A DNA stretch of 64,000 nt from Paraspadella gotoi (taxonomy: Eukaryota > Chaetognatha). Both the position numbers and the translations under genes were made by a program. Positions 10,245-22,210 of this stretch are shown here, piece after piece. The DNA is taken from positions 11,595,818 through 11,659,817 of the forward strand of contig CM119265.1 of the NCBI GenBank assembly GCA_051294375.1, given 5' to 3'. Every line of letters begins with the position of its first letter. The first letter of the stretch is position 1. Below the pieces are notes generated by a model. That model ran no database searches. It was not told the origin of the DNA and saw only the letters and a program-made list of their open reading frames with translations.

Positions 10245-12283
10245 AGGACTAGGCTCTGACGAACAAAGCCCGAGGTTTTTTTAATATATTCTTATACCGG
10301 CCAAGGTAGAATGATGGCAATATTGTTAATATTAAGTTTCAAAAAAATCCAACCATAAATATAGAAAATATTAACCAAAATCTTCAGAAAATCCACCCCT
10401 TCTTTGGAAGATTTTCGCCATAGAAGATTTTTCCCGAATCTGACTCCCCACTATCATCGATTTAGCATCTAAAGTCGGAAAAAGGGTAGTACATCATACA
10501 ATAATACTTATACTTTTAATCTATGAGGAAGTATCATAAGAAACCTCTCGTGCAATAAGAGTTTTCAAAAATCAGTTTTTCTGGACATATGGGGGTTTTC
10601 CTTATTTTGGACTCACTTTGTCGAGCTATAATCCAGGAAGTTTATGATATATTTCAATTTTTTTTAAATCATAGTAAGTAACTGAATATCTAGCATGGAT
10701 TGAATTAAAATTTATTTAAAACCTGTTTTATTGTATCTGAGTTTTCAAAAATTAGCTGAGAAACTATATGGAAACATGCGGAAACATGATCATTCTTATT
10801 TAATTTAATGATTGATTTTATAACGCACATGATATATTCGGGAGATCTTCCGCAATATTCCGCTTCATATGTAAATACCAAAATGATTTTCAAAATTAAT
10901 TATTTTACACAAATCCGATAAGACTAATTTATAAAGTAAATTTCGTTTTTAAGAGCAATTTTCAACTGAATCAGTGATTCGCAAAGCTAAATTTTCTACC
11001 ACGACAACGACCAAATGTAAGCGTCAGTTATGTCTTGTAATTTAGAAATAAAAGAATATGTATAATAAAAGAGCAACGATTTATTGAGGAGTAGAGAGAG
11101 AGTAGAGCTAATGATATAGTAAAGATCGGGGAATGGATCGAGCTAAGGATCGGGCAAAGGATGAGGCAAACCGTGCGGACATTGTCCAAAGATCAAGCTT
11201 AGTATTTGTTAATGAAACTAACGATAGGACTTCAAAAAAAGAATCTTATGTAAATTTTATTTTTAATTTTTAAATTAATGGCTTTAAAGACCAATCTAAA
11301 TAAGCATTTAAAAAATTTTTTTAAGTTTTTGGGTAACGAAAATGGCAAAATCTACAGATTGTAAACTCTCATTTATAATTTTACTAAAATTATATTCGGA
11401 AACCTGTTTATTTAAGAAATCAAAATCTTTTTCATGGATAGTTTACTTGAGAAAATGATTTCGTAGTTATAATATAATATATCCACGTTAGTATAATAAA
11501 CTTCCCAGCTTAATTGTTTGAATCAAATTTTCTCTTTTAAACTTTAGTCTTACCGTATTTGTGAGGCAAAAATATTTAGAGAAAGCTAAAAAAAATGCGT
11601 ATAGTGTTCAGTTATTCTTTAGGAATCATAAAAAAATAATATGAAACATTTTTGTCCTTTTTGGAAATATTAAGAATTTATGAGAAGAACCACTTAATTT
11701 TTCAAGAATTACGCTGAATGTACCATTAGTATAATTTTTCCGATTTTAACGTGCGCTTCGATGATAGTGCTCCCGGTTGAAAACTCTTAGAATTCCGATA
11801 GTTAGCTCCTCTTTTACTTTTACTTTAAATAAAAATTTCACCAAAATGGACTAATTCACTTTACCATGATCGTATCATATCAAAAACAAAATGTAAAGAA
11901 AAATTTTGAGAGCCCTTCAGACACTTTGCCAAAGGATTCCAAAATTGGACCTCACTTGTTGAACAGGAACATACCTCAGTCACGTTTATATCGTTTAAGG
12001 AAAAAAATCCTTTTCATTTTTATATAAAATCAGAGATGGAAAATTTTTCCATCGAGAAGCAGTCTATTTGTTCTGGCTTGTTTGATATCAAGATGATGAT
12101 GATTTGACAAGAGGAAAAAAATGCGAGCCCTTCAGATGCAACAGGATCGGAATCAAGTGTTTTTACATAGATATTTTACCAGAATTTTTACCAGGAGCGT
12201 TTATATTGTTTGGTAGTCAGATTTGAACGAAAATCTCCATTGAAAAAGTCTTCCTCGATCTCTAAGAACGACGTAGACTCCTA
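10245..12283 (+). mobile_element. hAT-like MITE copy 1, interrupted
   Basis: Starts AGGACTAGGCTCTGACG and ends GACGTAGACTCCTA. It is flanked by the exact 8-bp duplication ATTACTAT (10237-10244 and 12284-12291). Net length without the insert is about 710 bp, like the two copies at 12.7-14.1 kb. There is no coding frame. Confidence 0.8.
10449..11769. mobile_element. Transib-like element nested in the MITE
   Basis: 1321 bp bounded by 12-bp perfect inverted ends CACTATCATCGA / TCGATGATAGTG. The target CTCCC is duplicated (10444-10448 and 11770-11774). The undisturbed text TGACTCCCGGTTG occurs in the sister copy near 12930. CACTATC-type ends and a GC-rich 5-bp duplication recall the Transib superfamily. 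No transposase frame is present, so the family call is tentative; the element boundaries are sure. Confidence 0.75.
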
Positions 12284-12729
12284 ATTACTATTATTTGCGA
12301 TCGGAATAACTTTATTAAAAAGGGTCATTCAAATCAACTTTAAAATAGGCCTAAATGGAAAAAAAAAGCTGAGAAGCTGAGCACCTGGCGATTCCGAAAA
12401 TGTACTCACAACTCACTTCTACGCCATTTTATATTGGTTTTAATTATAATTATATTAATTAATTAATTATATAATTTAATTATAATATAATATATTATAT
12501 TGGTTGTACCAATTTCATAAAATAAAAGAAACCTATCTGAAGAGTTGCAGGTCAAACGATATTTTTTAGGAATTTTTTATTACTGAATAAAAAAAATGTA
12601 ATAGAGAGACATTTTTAAATTTCATCTTGTATCCTTGAAAACGAAACATTTCTAAACTTTAACCCTGAATTCTTCCTAACTGGAACGCGTTTATCAAAAT
12701 GTCTCATTATTACATTTTTTAAATCAATT

Positions 12730-13406
12730 AGGACTAAGCTCTGACGAAAAAAGTCAGGTTTTTTTAATATATTCTTTGACCGGCCAATGTAGAATGATGG
12801 CAATATTGCTATTTTAAGTTTCAAAAAAATCCGACCATAAATATAGAAAATATTAACCAAAATCTTCGGAAAATCCACCCCTTCTTTGGAAGATTTTCGC
12901 CATATAAGATTTTTTCCGAATCTGACTCCCGGTTGAAAACTCTTAGAATTCCGATCGTTAGCTCCTCTTTTACTTTACTTTAAATAAAAATTTCACCAAA
13001 ATGGACTAATTCACTTTAACATGATCGTATCATATTAAAATAACCAAATGAAAAGTAAAGAAAAATTTTGAGAGCCCTTCAGACATTTTGCTATCGGATT
13101 CCTGAATTCGAAGTTTATTGTAAAATGACAACATACCTTAAATGCGTTGATATTGTTATTGAAGTTGAGAAATCCCTTTATTTTATATATAAAAATTGCG
13201 TCAAAAATATTTTCCCGAGTGGACCAGTCCATTTGAAGAAAAAAAATGCGAGCCCTTCAGATGTAACAGGATCGGAATCAAGTGTTTTCATCTATTTTTT
13301 ACCTGAATTTTTCCAGGGGCGTTAACATTATTTGGTAGTCAGATTTTTAACGAAAATCCCCATTGAAAAAGTCTTCCTCGATTTCTAAGAACGACGTAGA
13401 CTCCTA
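12730..13406 (+). mobile_element. hAT-like MITE copy 2
   Basis: 677 bp from AGGACTAAGCTCTGACG to GACTCCTA, flanked by AATCAATT on both sides (12722-12729, 13407-13414). It is non-coding and in the same orientation as copy 1. Confidence 0.8.
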
Positions 13407-13413
13407 AATCAAT

Positions 13414-14134
13414 TAGGAGTCTACGTCGTTCTTAGAGATCGAGGAAGACTTTTTCAATGGAGATTTTCGTTCAAATCTGACTACCAAACAATATAAACGC
13501 TCCTGGTAAAAATTCTGGTAAAATATCGATGTAAAAACACTTGATTCCGATCCTGTTGCATCTGAAGGGCTCGCATTTTTTTCTCTTGTCAAATCATCAA
13601 CATCTTGATATCAAACAATCCAGAACAAATAGACTGCTTCTGGACGGAAAAATTTTCCATCTCTGATTTTATATAGAAATGAAAGGATTTTTTTCCTTGA
13701 AAACGATATAAACGTGACTGAGGTATGTTCCTGTTCAACAAATGAGGTCCAATTTTGGAATCCTTTGGCAAAGTGTCTGAAGGGCTCTCAAAATTTTTCT
13801 TTACATTTTATTAGGTTATTTTGATATGATACCGATCATGGTAAAGTGAATTAGTCCATTTTGGTGAAATTTTTATTTAAAGTAAAAGTAAAAGAGGAGC
13901 TAACGATCGGAATTCTAAGAGTTTTCAACCGGGAGTCAGATTCGGGAAAAATCTTCTATGGCGAAAATCTTCCAAAGAAGGGGTGAATTTTCCGAAGATT
14001 TTGATTAATATTTTCTATATTTATAGTCGGATTTTTTTGAAACTTAATATTAACAATATTGCCATCATTCTACCTTGGCCGGTATAAGAATATATTAAAA
14101 AAACCTCGGGCTTTGTTCGTCAGAGCTTAGTCCT
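13414..14134 (-). mobile_element. hAT-like MITE copy 3, inverted
   Basis: 721 bp, reverse orientation, abutting copy 2 across a shared 8-bp target. It is flanked by AAATCAAT at 13406-13413 and 14135-14142. With copy 2 it forms a palindrome with arms of about 0.7 kb. Confidence 0.8.
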
Positions 14135-14499
14135 AAATCAATATTATTGCAGTCGTTTTGGCTGCAACTCTTCAAATTCAGTGTAGCTCGAATTTTCTTT
14201 ACCATCTATTTAACTAAAGATTTTGTTCAGAACTGGAACATAAACAGAGTAACACGATTAATCGTTTAACTAAATTTCCCTTAACCGTGTTTTAACTTCT
14301 TACCTAGAAATTTTTAATAACCAAATTGAAAAACAAATCTTTAAAAAATGTGCTTACCGATTTAATTTGACAATTTTGTTATTTACTGATTTAAATAAAA
14401 AAATATTTTTTTTTAATTACTGATAACCTCGATGTATTAGCTCTAATACATCAAAGATTACGCATTGTTAAGGTGAATGACCCTTCCTCTTAATGAAAA

Positions 14500-15180
14500 A
14501 AAAAATCAGCTCTGAATAAGAACTGAGACAGTGAGGCAGCAACCATACGTGACCTTCTGTAACCAAGCGAAACTCTCTCTCTCTCAACATACGATTTGGC
14601 CAAGTTGTCCTCGTTGTCCTTACAAGTTCTGTATTGTCTCATTGTTTAGACTTAGCGTCTCAAATTGTTAATGTTATTCTTTACTGTTGGAGAATAAATC
14701 ATTCTCGATCAAAACCTTGTGTCGTAATCATCTCCTGCCACAACAGCTTTATTTTTGGAAGCTTTTTGTTTTTCCAATTACGAAATTGACCACAACACAA
14801 TTTTTACTATTGCCAAAAATTTTATACAATCAATAACATTGAAATTAAAGTACAATCTTGATAATAAATTTTGCAAGAAATAATCAAATATTACGTATTA
14901 CCACACCAACATCCAATTTAAAATTTTTAACGTTCTCGTTTTAACAGTAAAAATCTTCGTTTGTTGAATATGGCAAACTTAAACTTATGTTATGTTCTCC
15001 GACATAGCTTTTGTCTTATTTAGAGAAAGGTTTGAAGTTAAAAAACAGCCAAAGCTGAATGAGAAGGGAGCAAGGAAAGTGGAGATTGAGTTAAAACAAG
15101 ACTGAGCTTTCATGCAGCCTAAGAAAAGGGTGGACTAAAACATATTTGAAAAAACCCTAATTGGTTTGCCTTTTATCAAT
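14500..15180. other. No supported feature
   Basis: AT-rich sequence with a short CT run near 14572-14585. No exon or recognised repeat was identified on either strand. Confidence 0.3.
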
Positions 15181-15239
15181 CAATAGGGTAGTGCGGGGGT
15201 TATTCGGAATTTTCTGGTGGTATATCTAGGAAAGTGTCC

Positions 15240-15480
15240 CTGCTACAGGTTGATGTTGTAGCGGTAGTATTTCATACCCTGCTACTCGTCCGAGAATCAG
15301 CAGCACCTATGGCGCCGGAGGTAGCACGAGCTTCTCCCAACCCAAAGGACTCGGGTTCGCTCCCTGCTGATTCACACAAGTAAAAGCGGGACGGGGCGTC
15401 TAACCCACCTGTAGTGATGGACTACAGACGGTAAACTGCTCGCGGCATCGTCTTCCACAATGTCTTTATTTTTATCTTGC
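15240..15480 (+). repeat. tRNA-like (SINE-like) repeat
   Basis: Contains GGGTTCGCTCCC, close to a pol III B box, preceded by TATGGCGCCGGAGGTAGC. A shorter relative lies at 25680-25780. Parts, such as GGGACGGGGCG with TAACCCACCTGTAG, are shared with the LTRs of the miniature elements at 17.1 and 44.3 kb. Confidence 0.5.
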
Positions 15481-16187
15481 GGCCCCTAGGGGTAGCTTTT
15501 TTTTTTAAATAAAAAAACTGTTCCCTTTTACCCCACCCTGGGGGAAAACGAAACACTTAATAAATTATATATATTTTTTTCTAATATTACAGAAAATAAT
15601 AACTAAAACATTATTAGTAAGAGCCTAGAGCCTTTCATTAAAGTTTTATGTATAAAAAAATGAAAATCTTATATTTATATGTAGATATGTCGCTCCGCGC
15701 TTAAAAAAAATCCGAAAGAACGAAGCGGTTTCTGATAATTTTGGTTCCTAGCAATTTTTGCACCAGTCGCGCAGTAAATATTACAAAACCATGGATGATT
15801 TCTGAAACTGCAGTGTTTGGGCTATCCAACGCCGTCGGAACATAAAGGTCTTGACTAAAAAATACTGAAAATAAACACGGCGCTTAGTCTGAATTCGTTT
15901 TAAATTTTTTTTATTTTGCGGTATTTACTGTATAAGTCAAATAAATATACAGTGGTCATGCCAAACTTTCAAGCACATAACGAAAAAAATAAATTGACGT
16001 CATAGTAAGAAATAATAGCAATTAATCAAATTTTTTTCTCAAAATATGTTGTCATTTTTGTTTCTTACTGTTTTTTCCAAACATGCCCTTTAAAATTATA
16101 AAAAGAAAGATTAGCTAATGAAACTACAATGTCTTGGGTACATTTCGTTGTCGAAACAAAGAAAATTCATTGATATCATAGTATCAA

Positions 16188-17835
16188 TATTAGAGCGTTC
16201 AAAGATAACAAAATATAAGATATTTAATTTCATTCATTATTGTTTTAATGTAATAAGGTCTGAAGAATTCGATGATGATAACCATTTTGGTAAAGTTTCA
16301 TCTTCCTTGTCGCCAGTGGCGATTTTTGAAGCATATAAGGTGCTATTAAAATGGCGTATCCATTGTAGAGTATGAGAAACTAAAATTATTAAAATTTTAT
16401 AAAGGTCATATTTAGCTTATATAATATGAAAAATAAAGACCCATAAAATATTTTGGTAAGTTTATTTACAAATTTTATATTTTTTTAACAGCTTGTTAAC
16501 TATATTTATTAATAATTAGTAGTTAAAAATAGGCTAAAGTGAAGAAATAAATATTTTGAAATTTTAAAACCGGACTTGAATTCCTTGCAAAAAGTTGATA
16601 TAAGGAAGTAAAATCCATTTTAACAAAGTCTTTCATTAAGTTGGTTAAAAATGTTAAAAACTGATTTTTGTTTAATTTTATTATTTTTGGCTTAAAATTA
16701 TAGTTTTTTAAAATTTTGACTAACTTAATGACATAAATTTTTAATAAAAATTATATTTTCTTATATCAACTTTTTGCAAGGAATGCGAATCCGGGATAAA
16801 AATTTTAAAATTTTTATTTTTTAACTTTAGCCTAATTTTATTCATAATTATTAATAAATATACCTAACTAACTATTAATAAAACATAAAATTGAGAAATA
16901 AACTTACCAAAATATTTTTATAGGTCTTTATTTTTATATTTCAAAAGCTCATGTAATTTAAAAAAAAAATTAATAATTTGATTTATCATAACTTATAATG
17001 TTTGCCCTATTTTATTAGCATTTTATATACATTAAAAATCGTCATTTCCGACAAGAAAGATGAAATTATACAAAAAAATGGTCATCACCATCGAATTCTT
17101 CAGACCTTATTACAGTAAAACAATTATGAATGGAATTTAATATCTTGAAGAGACAGTAATTATTGATAAGTGTTAATGACAGAACCGTTCAATATAAGCA
17201 GTCCCTGAGCTTCGGATCAGGCTGTAACACCATGTTACAGGCGGGTTAAGCGCCCCGTCCCTCTTAACTGCCAGACGACCACCCGGGCTAGAACCCTGGA
17301 CCTTTGGGTTGGGAGGCGAATGACTTGCCTCCGGCACCAATGGCCGCTGATGAACGGTTGGTGGATTTTTAGTTTACCATACATCCCCCCTCCCGTAGGG
17401 AGAAGTCTGTTGCGTCTCTTCAGTGAATTGTTGTTGGTGGAAAGTTCGTCACCAAGTTGAGGCATGTCGCCTGATGTGTTGTGGGCGGAAAGTGCATCGC
17501 CAGGTTGAGGCATGTCGCCTGAAAGTGTTGTTTGTTGCTGTTGTATTCGGAAGTCGGGCTCACCAATGAAGAGACAGTAATTATTGATAAGTGTTAATGA
17601 CAGAACCGTTCAATATAAGCAGTCCCTGAGCTTTGGATCAGGCTGTGACATGTTACAGGCGGGTTAAGCGCCCCGTCCCTCTTAACTGCCAGACGACCAC
17701 CGGGCTAGAACCCCGGACCTTTGGGTGGGAGGCGAATGACTTGCCTCCGGCACCAATGGCCGCTGATGAACGGTTGGTTGGTGGATTTTAGTCCACCATA
17801 ATCTTATATTTTGTTATATTTGAACGCTCTAATCA
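16188..17835. repeat. Foldback (inverted) repeat
   Basis: The left arm from TTAGAGCGTTCAAAGATAAC returns inverted near 17800-17835. The centre is close to 16690, among TTAAGTTGGTTAAAA and its complement. The right arm is split by the TRIM element. A related foldback surrounds the second TRIM copy at about 44.06-45.07 kb. Confidence 0.65.
17146..17800 (-). mobile_element. Miniature LTR element (TRIM) copy 1
   Basis: Direct repeats at 17146-17381 and 17577-17800, in reverse orientation. The interior of about 195 bp has the complement of GGTGAGCCCGAC (a primer-binding-type sequence) by one repeat and a CCCCCC tract (complement of a polypurine tract) by the other. ATCT is duplicated at 17142-17145 and 17801-17804. 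The opposite arm of the host foldback has one ATCT at the equivalent place. A short frame (17235-17513) encodes repeats of M-P-Q-x-G-D-A/E-L-S. Confidence 0.8.
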
Positions 17836-18660
17836 ATATGGAGCCTTGAAATAACTCATTTTCTTTCCAATTTACCCATTTATTGAGTATAATATTATAA
17901 TAAAAAAAAAAAAAAAAATTTTACCATACAGCTAAATGAATTAGCGTGTTATTAAAAGATTGTAGTGCTTTTTTTAAATAAAAAATTGTTATATTAATAT
18001 AGCTAATGGGCATTATGCAAAGGTTTTAATTTGCACCTGAAGATGAAAAAATTTAAAAATCTGATAATATAGTCTTTTAGCCCTAGGTCAGTAGTTTTTA
18101 AATCAGCCGGAACAAAGTTTGAACTCCTAAATTTTCATATTTAAATCATATGTTTTTAAGGTTCCTACATGAATTTCTTAAATTTTTTTGTTTTCAACAA
18201 AATGATAATTCATTATGCTTAGTAATTATATTAACATTTGAAGTATAGAAAATTTTTGTTTATATCAGAAACATAATTCAATCTTTTCTCTTTCAGAATA
18301 TATATTTATTTTTTTAAATACAGCCAAGTGTGTTTAATTTCAAAACTTATACTTTTCACTAAGTTCCGATCAAGATTTTAAAAAAATCTGTTGAAATATT
18401 TGAGAAAAATTATATGGAAAAGATGCCCCATAATTATGGCTTTAATATGATACCAGTCTCATCGTTCTATCATTTTTGGTTCAAAAGATATAAAAGAAAA
18501 TCAATTTTTTTATTACCAATTAAGTCACTCGGCCAAAGCTATAAATTTAAGTGGAACAAAAAGAAAATTGAACGAACGCAGATTTGTTTTAAAAATTGGG
18601 CATGGAAAATGACCATTTTTTGTAGATTATTGTGGGTCGATTGACCTGAAATGTTACAAC

Positions 18661-21184
18661 CAGGGATGTGGAGCCGGAGCCGGATCCGCCGGAGCCGAGC
18701 TTTTTTTGCCGGAACCGGAGCCAGAATTTTTATCTGGCCGGAGCTGGAGCCGGAGCCGAAAAAAATTTTTGACCGGAGCCGGAGCCGAAATAAAAATGCC
18801 CGGCTCCAGCGCCATAAAAATAAAATAAGATTATAATTATTAAATTAAAAAAAATATTTTAAAAAACATAATACTGATTTTTATAATTTATATAATATCA
18901 TATATTTAATATACTTAAGATTAAGTAAATAATAATATATCTTTTTTTGTAATCTATTAAATTTATTATAAATACTTATTTATCAAGTAAAATTTATCCT
19001 TTAATATGCTTTGGCTTACTTAATACAGCAACCATTTGCAGACTGATTAAAAGCAAAGCTTTTCAATAATATATTTTGAACAATAATAATAATAATAACA
19101 ATTATTTTGCTTACTAATTTTTTTATATTATATACTTTTTATATAATTTTTATTACATATGGTTGAAAGATATCTCATTTAAAAGATAAAAAACTAAATT
19201 ACTTTAATATTATACTTTTTATTTTTAACTTTTTAATTAATGAAATCAAAAATATACAATAAAACTTATCATATTAGTTTACTTCTTTCATAGTATATTA
19301 TATGCCTGAAAGGAATAACCATACTCGGGCATCCTATATATTTTTATATTAAGGTCGGACTAAGTGATAGACAAAAAGCATTGGCCAAGTTTAAGGTTTG
19401 AAAAGGGACTGGCCAGGAATAATGGGGATATAATAAGCCTTCCCATTCACCCTGAATGAACCCCAATAAAAACCCTAACCCTAATTAATTTATCTTATTT
19501 ACAATCTTACATCATTTACAGCAGGCTATTTTTTTAGCCCTAACCCTAACCTTTTATCTCATGCCAAGCTAAAACCTTAACCCTAGTATTTTAACCCTAC
19601 AAGGTGACACACAACAGCCCGCCACTAAAAAAATCCTAAACCTAAATCATTTATTTATCCAAATTTTATATTGATTGGATTTGATTTGACTTGGTACTTA
19701 GCGGAAAAAAGTTGTCTTCAAAATTGTGTTTCATTTTAAAACTCCATTTTTTTAAAAAATCTGTTTATTTAACTTTTTAACTATTTTTTTGCAATACTTT
19801 ATATAAAAAGGTATCAATATTAATATCTTCTGAAAGCTCGTAAAAATATAAAGAGATTGACATAATTAAAAATACTGTAATATTAAAATTAGCCTATCTA
19901 GCTTTAAGATAATTATTAAATTAAAAATTTTTAAAGAGCAGTTTTTGAATAATTATTAAATGATTGTTAGTTATTTTAATTTAGTTTTTCTTAAGATTTT
20001 TTATGATACTTATATAAACAATAATTGGTAAGATCATAGTAAAATAGGTCAGATATTTAAAAAAATTATTTTAGGATTTTATTATTTTAATACTTTCAAT
20101 ATTCTTAAATATATTATTTTTTTAAAATTTTTAAGAGCTTTCAGAAGATATTAATATTGATACCTTTTTATATAAAAGTTCTTATTTGGAGAGAAAACAA
20201 AAAATTGTTATTTGATAACAATGATTTTGTTTTTATTTAAATCGGACATGTTTCCACTCGGACTTCATAGTCTTCATCAGCATTTAAATTCACAAACGTT
20301 TCAGTTTTTAAATATTGAGTTTATAACTTTCGGGTCTTCATCAGCATTTAAATTTATAGAGTCGAAACATATCCGATTTAAATAAAAACAAAATTATTGT
20401 TGTCAAATAATAAATTTTCGTTTTCTCTCTAAATAATTCAAAAAAACAATAAAAGAATGTAAAAGTTTTTTAAAAAATGTTTATAAAGTTAGACAAAAAA
20501 ATTGAAAAGATTTGTTTTAAAATGAAAGACAATTTTTAAAGCAACTTTTTCCTGGTCATTGCTAAGTCAAATCATAACCAATCAATATAAAATTTGGATA
20601 TATAAATGATTTAGGTTTTTACGATAGAAAAAATCTTTTAGATTAAAAGTATCTTCACAAGTTTGCAAATGACAATTTTTTTTAGCGGCGGGCTGTTGTG
20701 TGTCACCTTGTAACCCAGGCTTTTTGTTTATTTCTGAGCTTCAACCCAAACTCTAGGTTGTAGTTTATTCAAATAGCAATGTTGCCGGCGATTCACGCAT
20801 GAGTCACAATTGTTCTAGTTGGTTGGCGACTTCACTATGGCAATATCAGCAAAGCCCTGGTTGTGTCACCAATACCCTCACTGGTGACCTCGCCAGTAAT
20901 AAAAGTAATGAATATAATCAAAGGCGCAAGTTAAAGGAAAAGCTTGTGGCTGAAGTTGAGACATGGGGATAAATACATCACCTGTGGGCTCTTCCCTTAA
21001 AACTAAACCCTAACCCAAGTCTCCCGTACATCTCCATGCTTTTCTCCAACCCTAACCCAGGCCTAGGCCTCCCATACATTTCCATGCCTCAACCTTAACC
21101 CATCTGTGGGCTTTCCTAAAGCTTACCGCCTTTGATGCATCAACAGTAAGCCTCTCCCCCTACCCTAACCCAGGCCTCCCATTC
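18661..21184 (+). mobile_element. Truncated hAT-type element with telomere-like repeats
   Basis: Starts CAGGGATGTGGAGCCGGAGC and continues with GGAGCC repeats, AT-rich DNA and CCCTAACCC-rich blocks (19440-19620, 20990-21180). It matches the reverse complement of 57244 to about 54375. The far end is missing, and the element stops against element B. Confidence 0.7.
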
Positions 21185-21185
21185 A

Positions 21186-21541
21186 AGTGTTCCGTTTTAC
21201 TCCAATTTAATCGTAGCTATGTAATAATCAAAATAATATATACAATAACTAAAAATTAGTAGTCTCGTCTATCAAATATTAATATTCCATTGTCATATTA
21301 CGTTAAATTTGACTGACAGAGGCTTAAAAACGACTACTCAAAGACGAAATTTGACTAGCAGCTTTGAAATTGCTGCTGCAGCAGCAGCCGAATGCTGTAA
21401 CTTTAATAATGGAAAGTCAAGTTGGTGAAATATTATATGAACAAAAAAAAATTTAAAAATATCTATACACAATTTTTTAATTTCATTTTATATGTCAGTG
21501 TTTCGAACTACCCCTGTTCCGAATTACCCCGCACTACCCTA
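21186..21541. mobile_element. Element B, uninterrupted copy
   Basis: From GTTCCGTTTTACTCC to TTACCCCGCACTACC. It serves as the empty-site reference for the element A insertion at 5.2 kb. It contains a CTGCTGCAGCAGCAGC stretch. Confidence 0.6.
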
Positions 21542-21599
21542 ACAACGTTTAATTCATCATTTCTTGGTTCATCGTGGAAATTAAACCACCATCTCTAAA

Positions 21600-22069
21600 A
21601 AGACTGGCAGACAGGCGTCACACTTTTGGAAAATGCAAGCCAACGGATGGGACCCTGCACATTACTCTACTCTCGCTTTAACGCCCTCAAGGAGCCTAAA
21701 GCCACGATTAATCAATATTGTTTAATGTTTATTCTCTCTCTCTCTTTCTAACGCTTTTAATTTTTCTCAATAAAACATTACTTTTCTACAGATTATCTCT
21801 GCCTGAAGGGGGACTTAGAACGACGTCGAAGAAGAGTGGGAAAGTTGTATCCCGCAATCGACCCAAGTCGAACAGCAAAAAATTTAAAAATGCCGATTCG
21901 ACGTAAACCTGCACCAATTGTTGCTGAGCGAAGTTGTCAAGGACCACAAGGTGCTCTGCAACAACGGCACTTCTTGCCTTTTAAACGGCATCTTAGATTC
22001 CTACGTATCTACGTAGTTCATCTTTACCAGATTGACTTCCGGGATTCTCCAAAGAGTTGCACGAGTTAA
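21600..22069 (+). CDS. Plus-strand coding-like island, unidentified
   Basis: GC content and codon flavour rise here. A stretch near 21610-21725 reads WQTGVTLLENASQRMGPC in one frame. After a strong acceptor (TTTTCTACAG at about 21783-21792), a frame runs to a stop at 22069 with MPIRRKPAPIVAERS. A second plus frame is also open over 21793-21906, ending KKFKNADST. A third is attractive over about 21893-22012 (VNLHQLLLSEVVKDHKV). The mixture of frames means the reading is not settled: it may be a decayed gene, or exons whose borders I have wrong. It would be convergent with the Tudor gene ending at 22211. No family recognised. Confidence 0.35.
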
Positions 22070-22210
22070 ACGACCAATGATAAACGATTAAGACTAAAAG
22101 AGACCTTTTGTCTCGAAATAAAAATAAAAAAGGAGTATAAATGAATGGGTATGAACACTTGAGAAAATCTAAATAAATGACTAAATAATCTATTTAAAGT
22201 TTTAAGGGAT

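Larger units (their letters stand above)
12310..14500. repeat. Repeat D, split by the MITE pair
   Basis: The parts left and right of the MITE pair match the uninterrupted 33480-34300, for example CTGGCGATTCCGAAAATGTA, CTGAAGAGTTGCAGGTCAAA and GCTGCAACTCTTCAAAT. That copy shows TTCAATATTATTGCAGTCG across the junction and so acts as the empty site. I see no coding potential. Confidence 0.6.
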
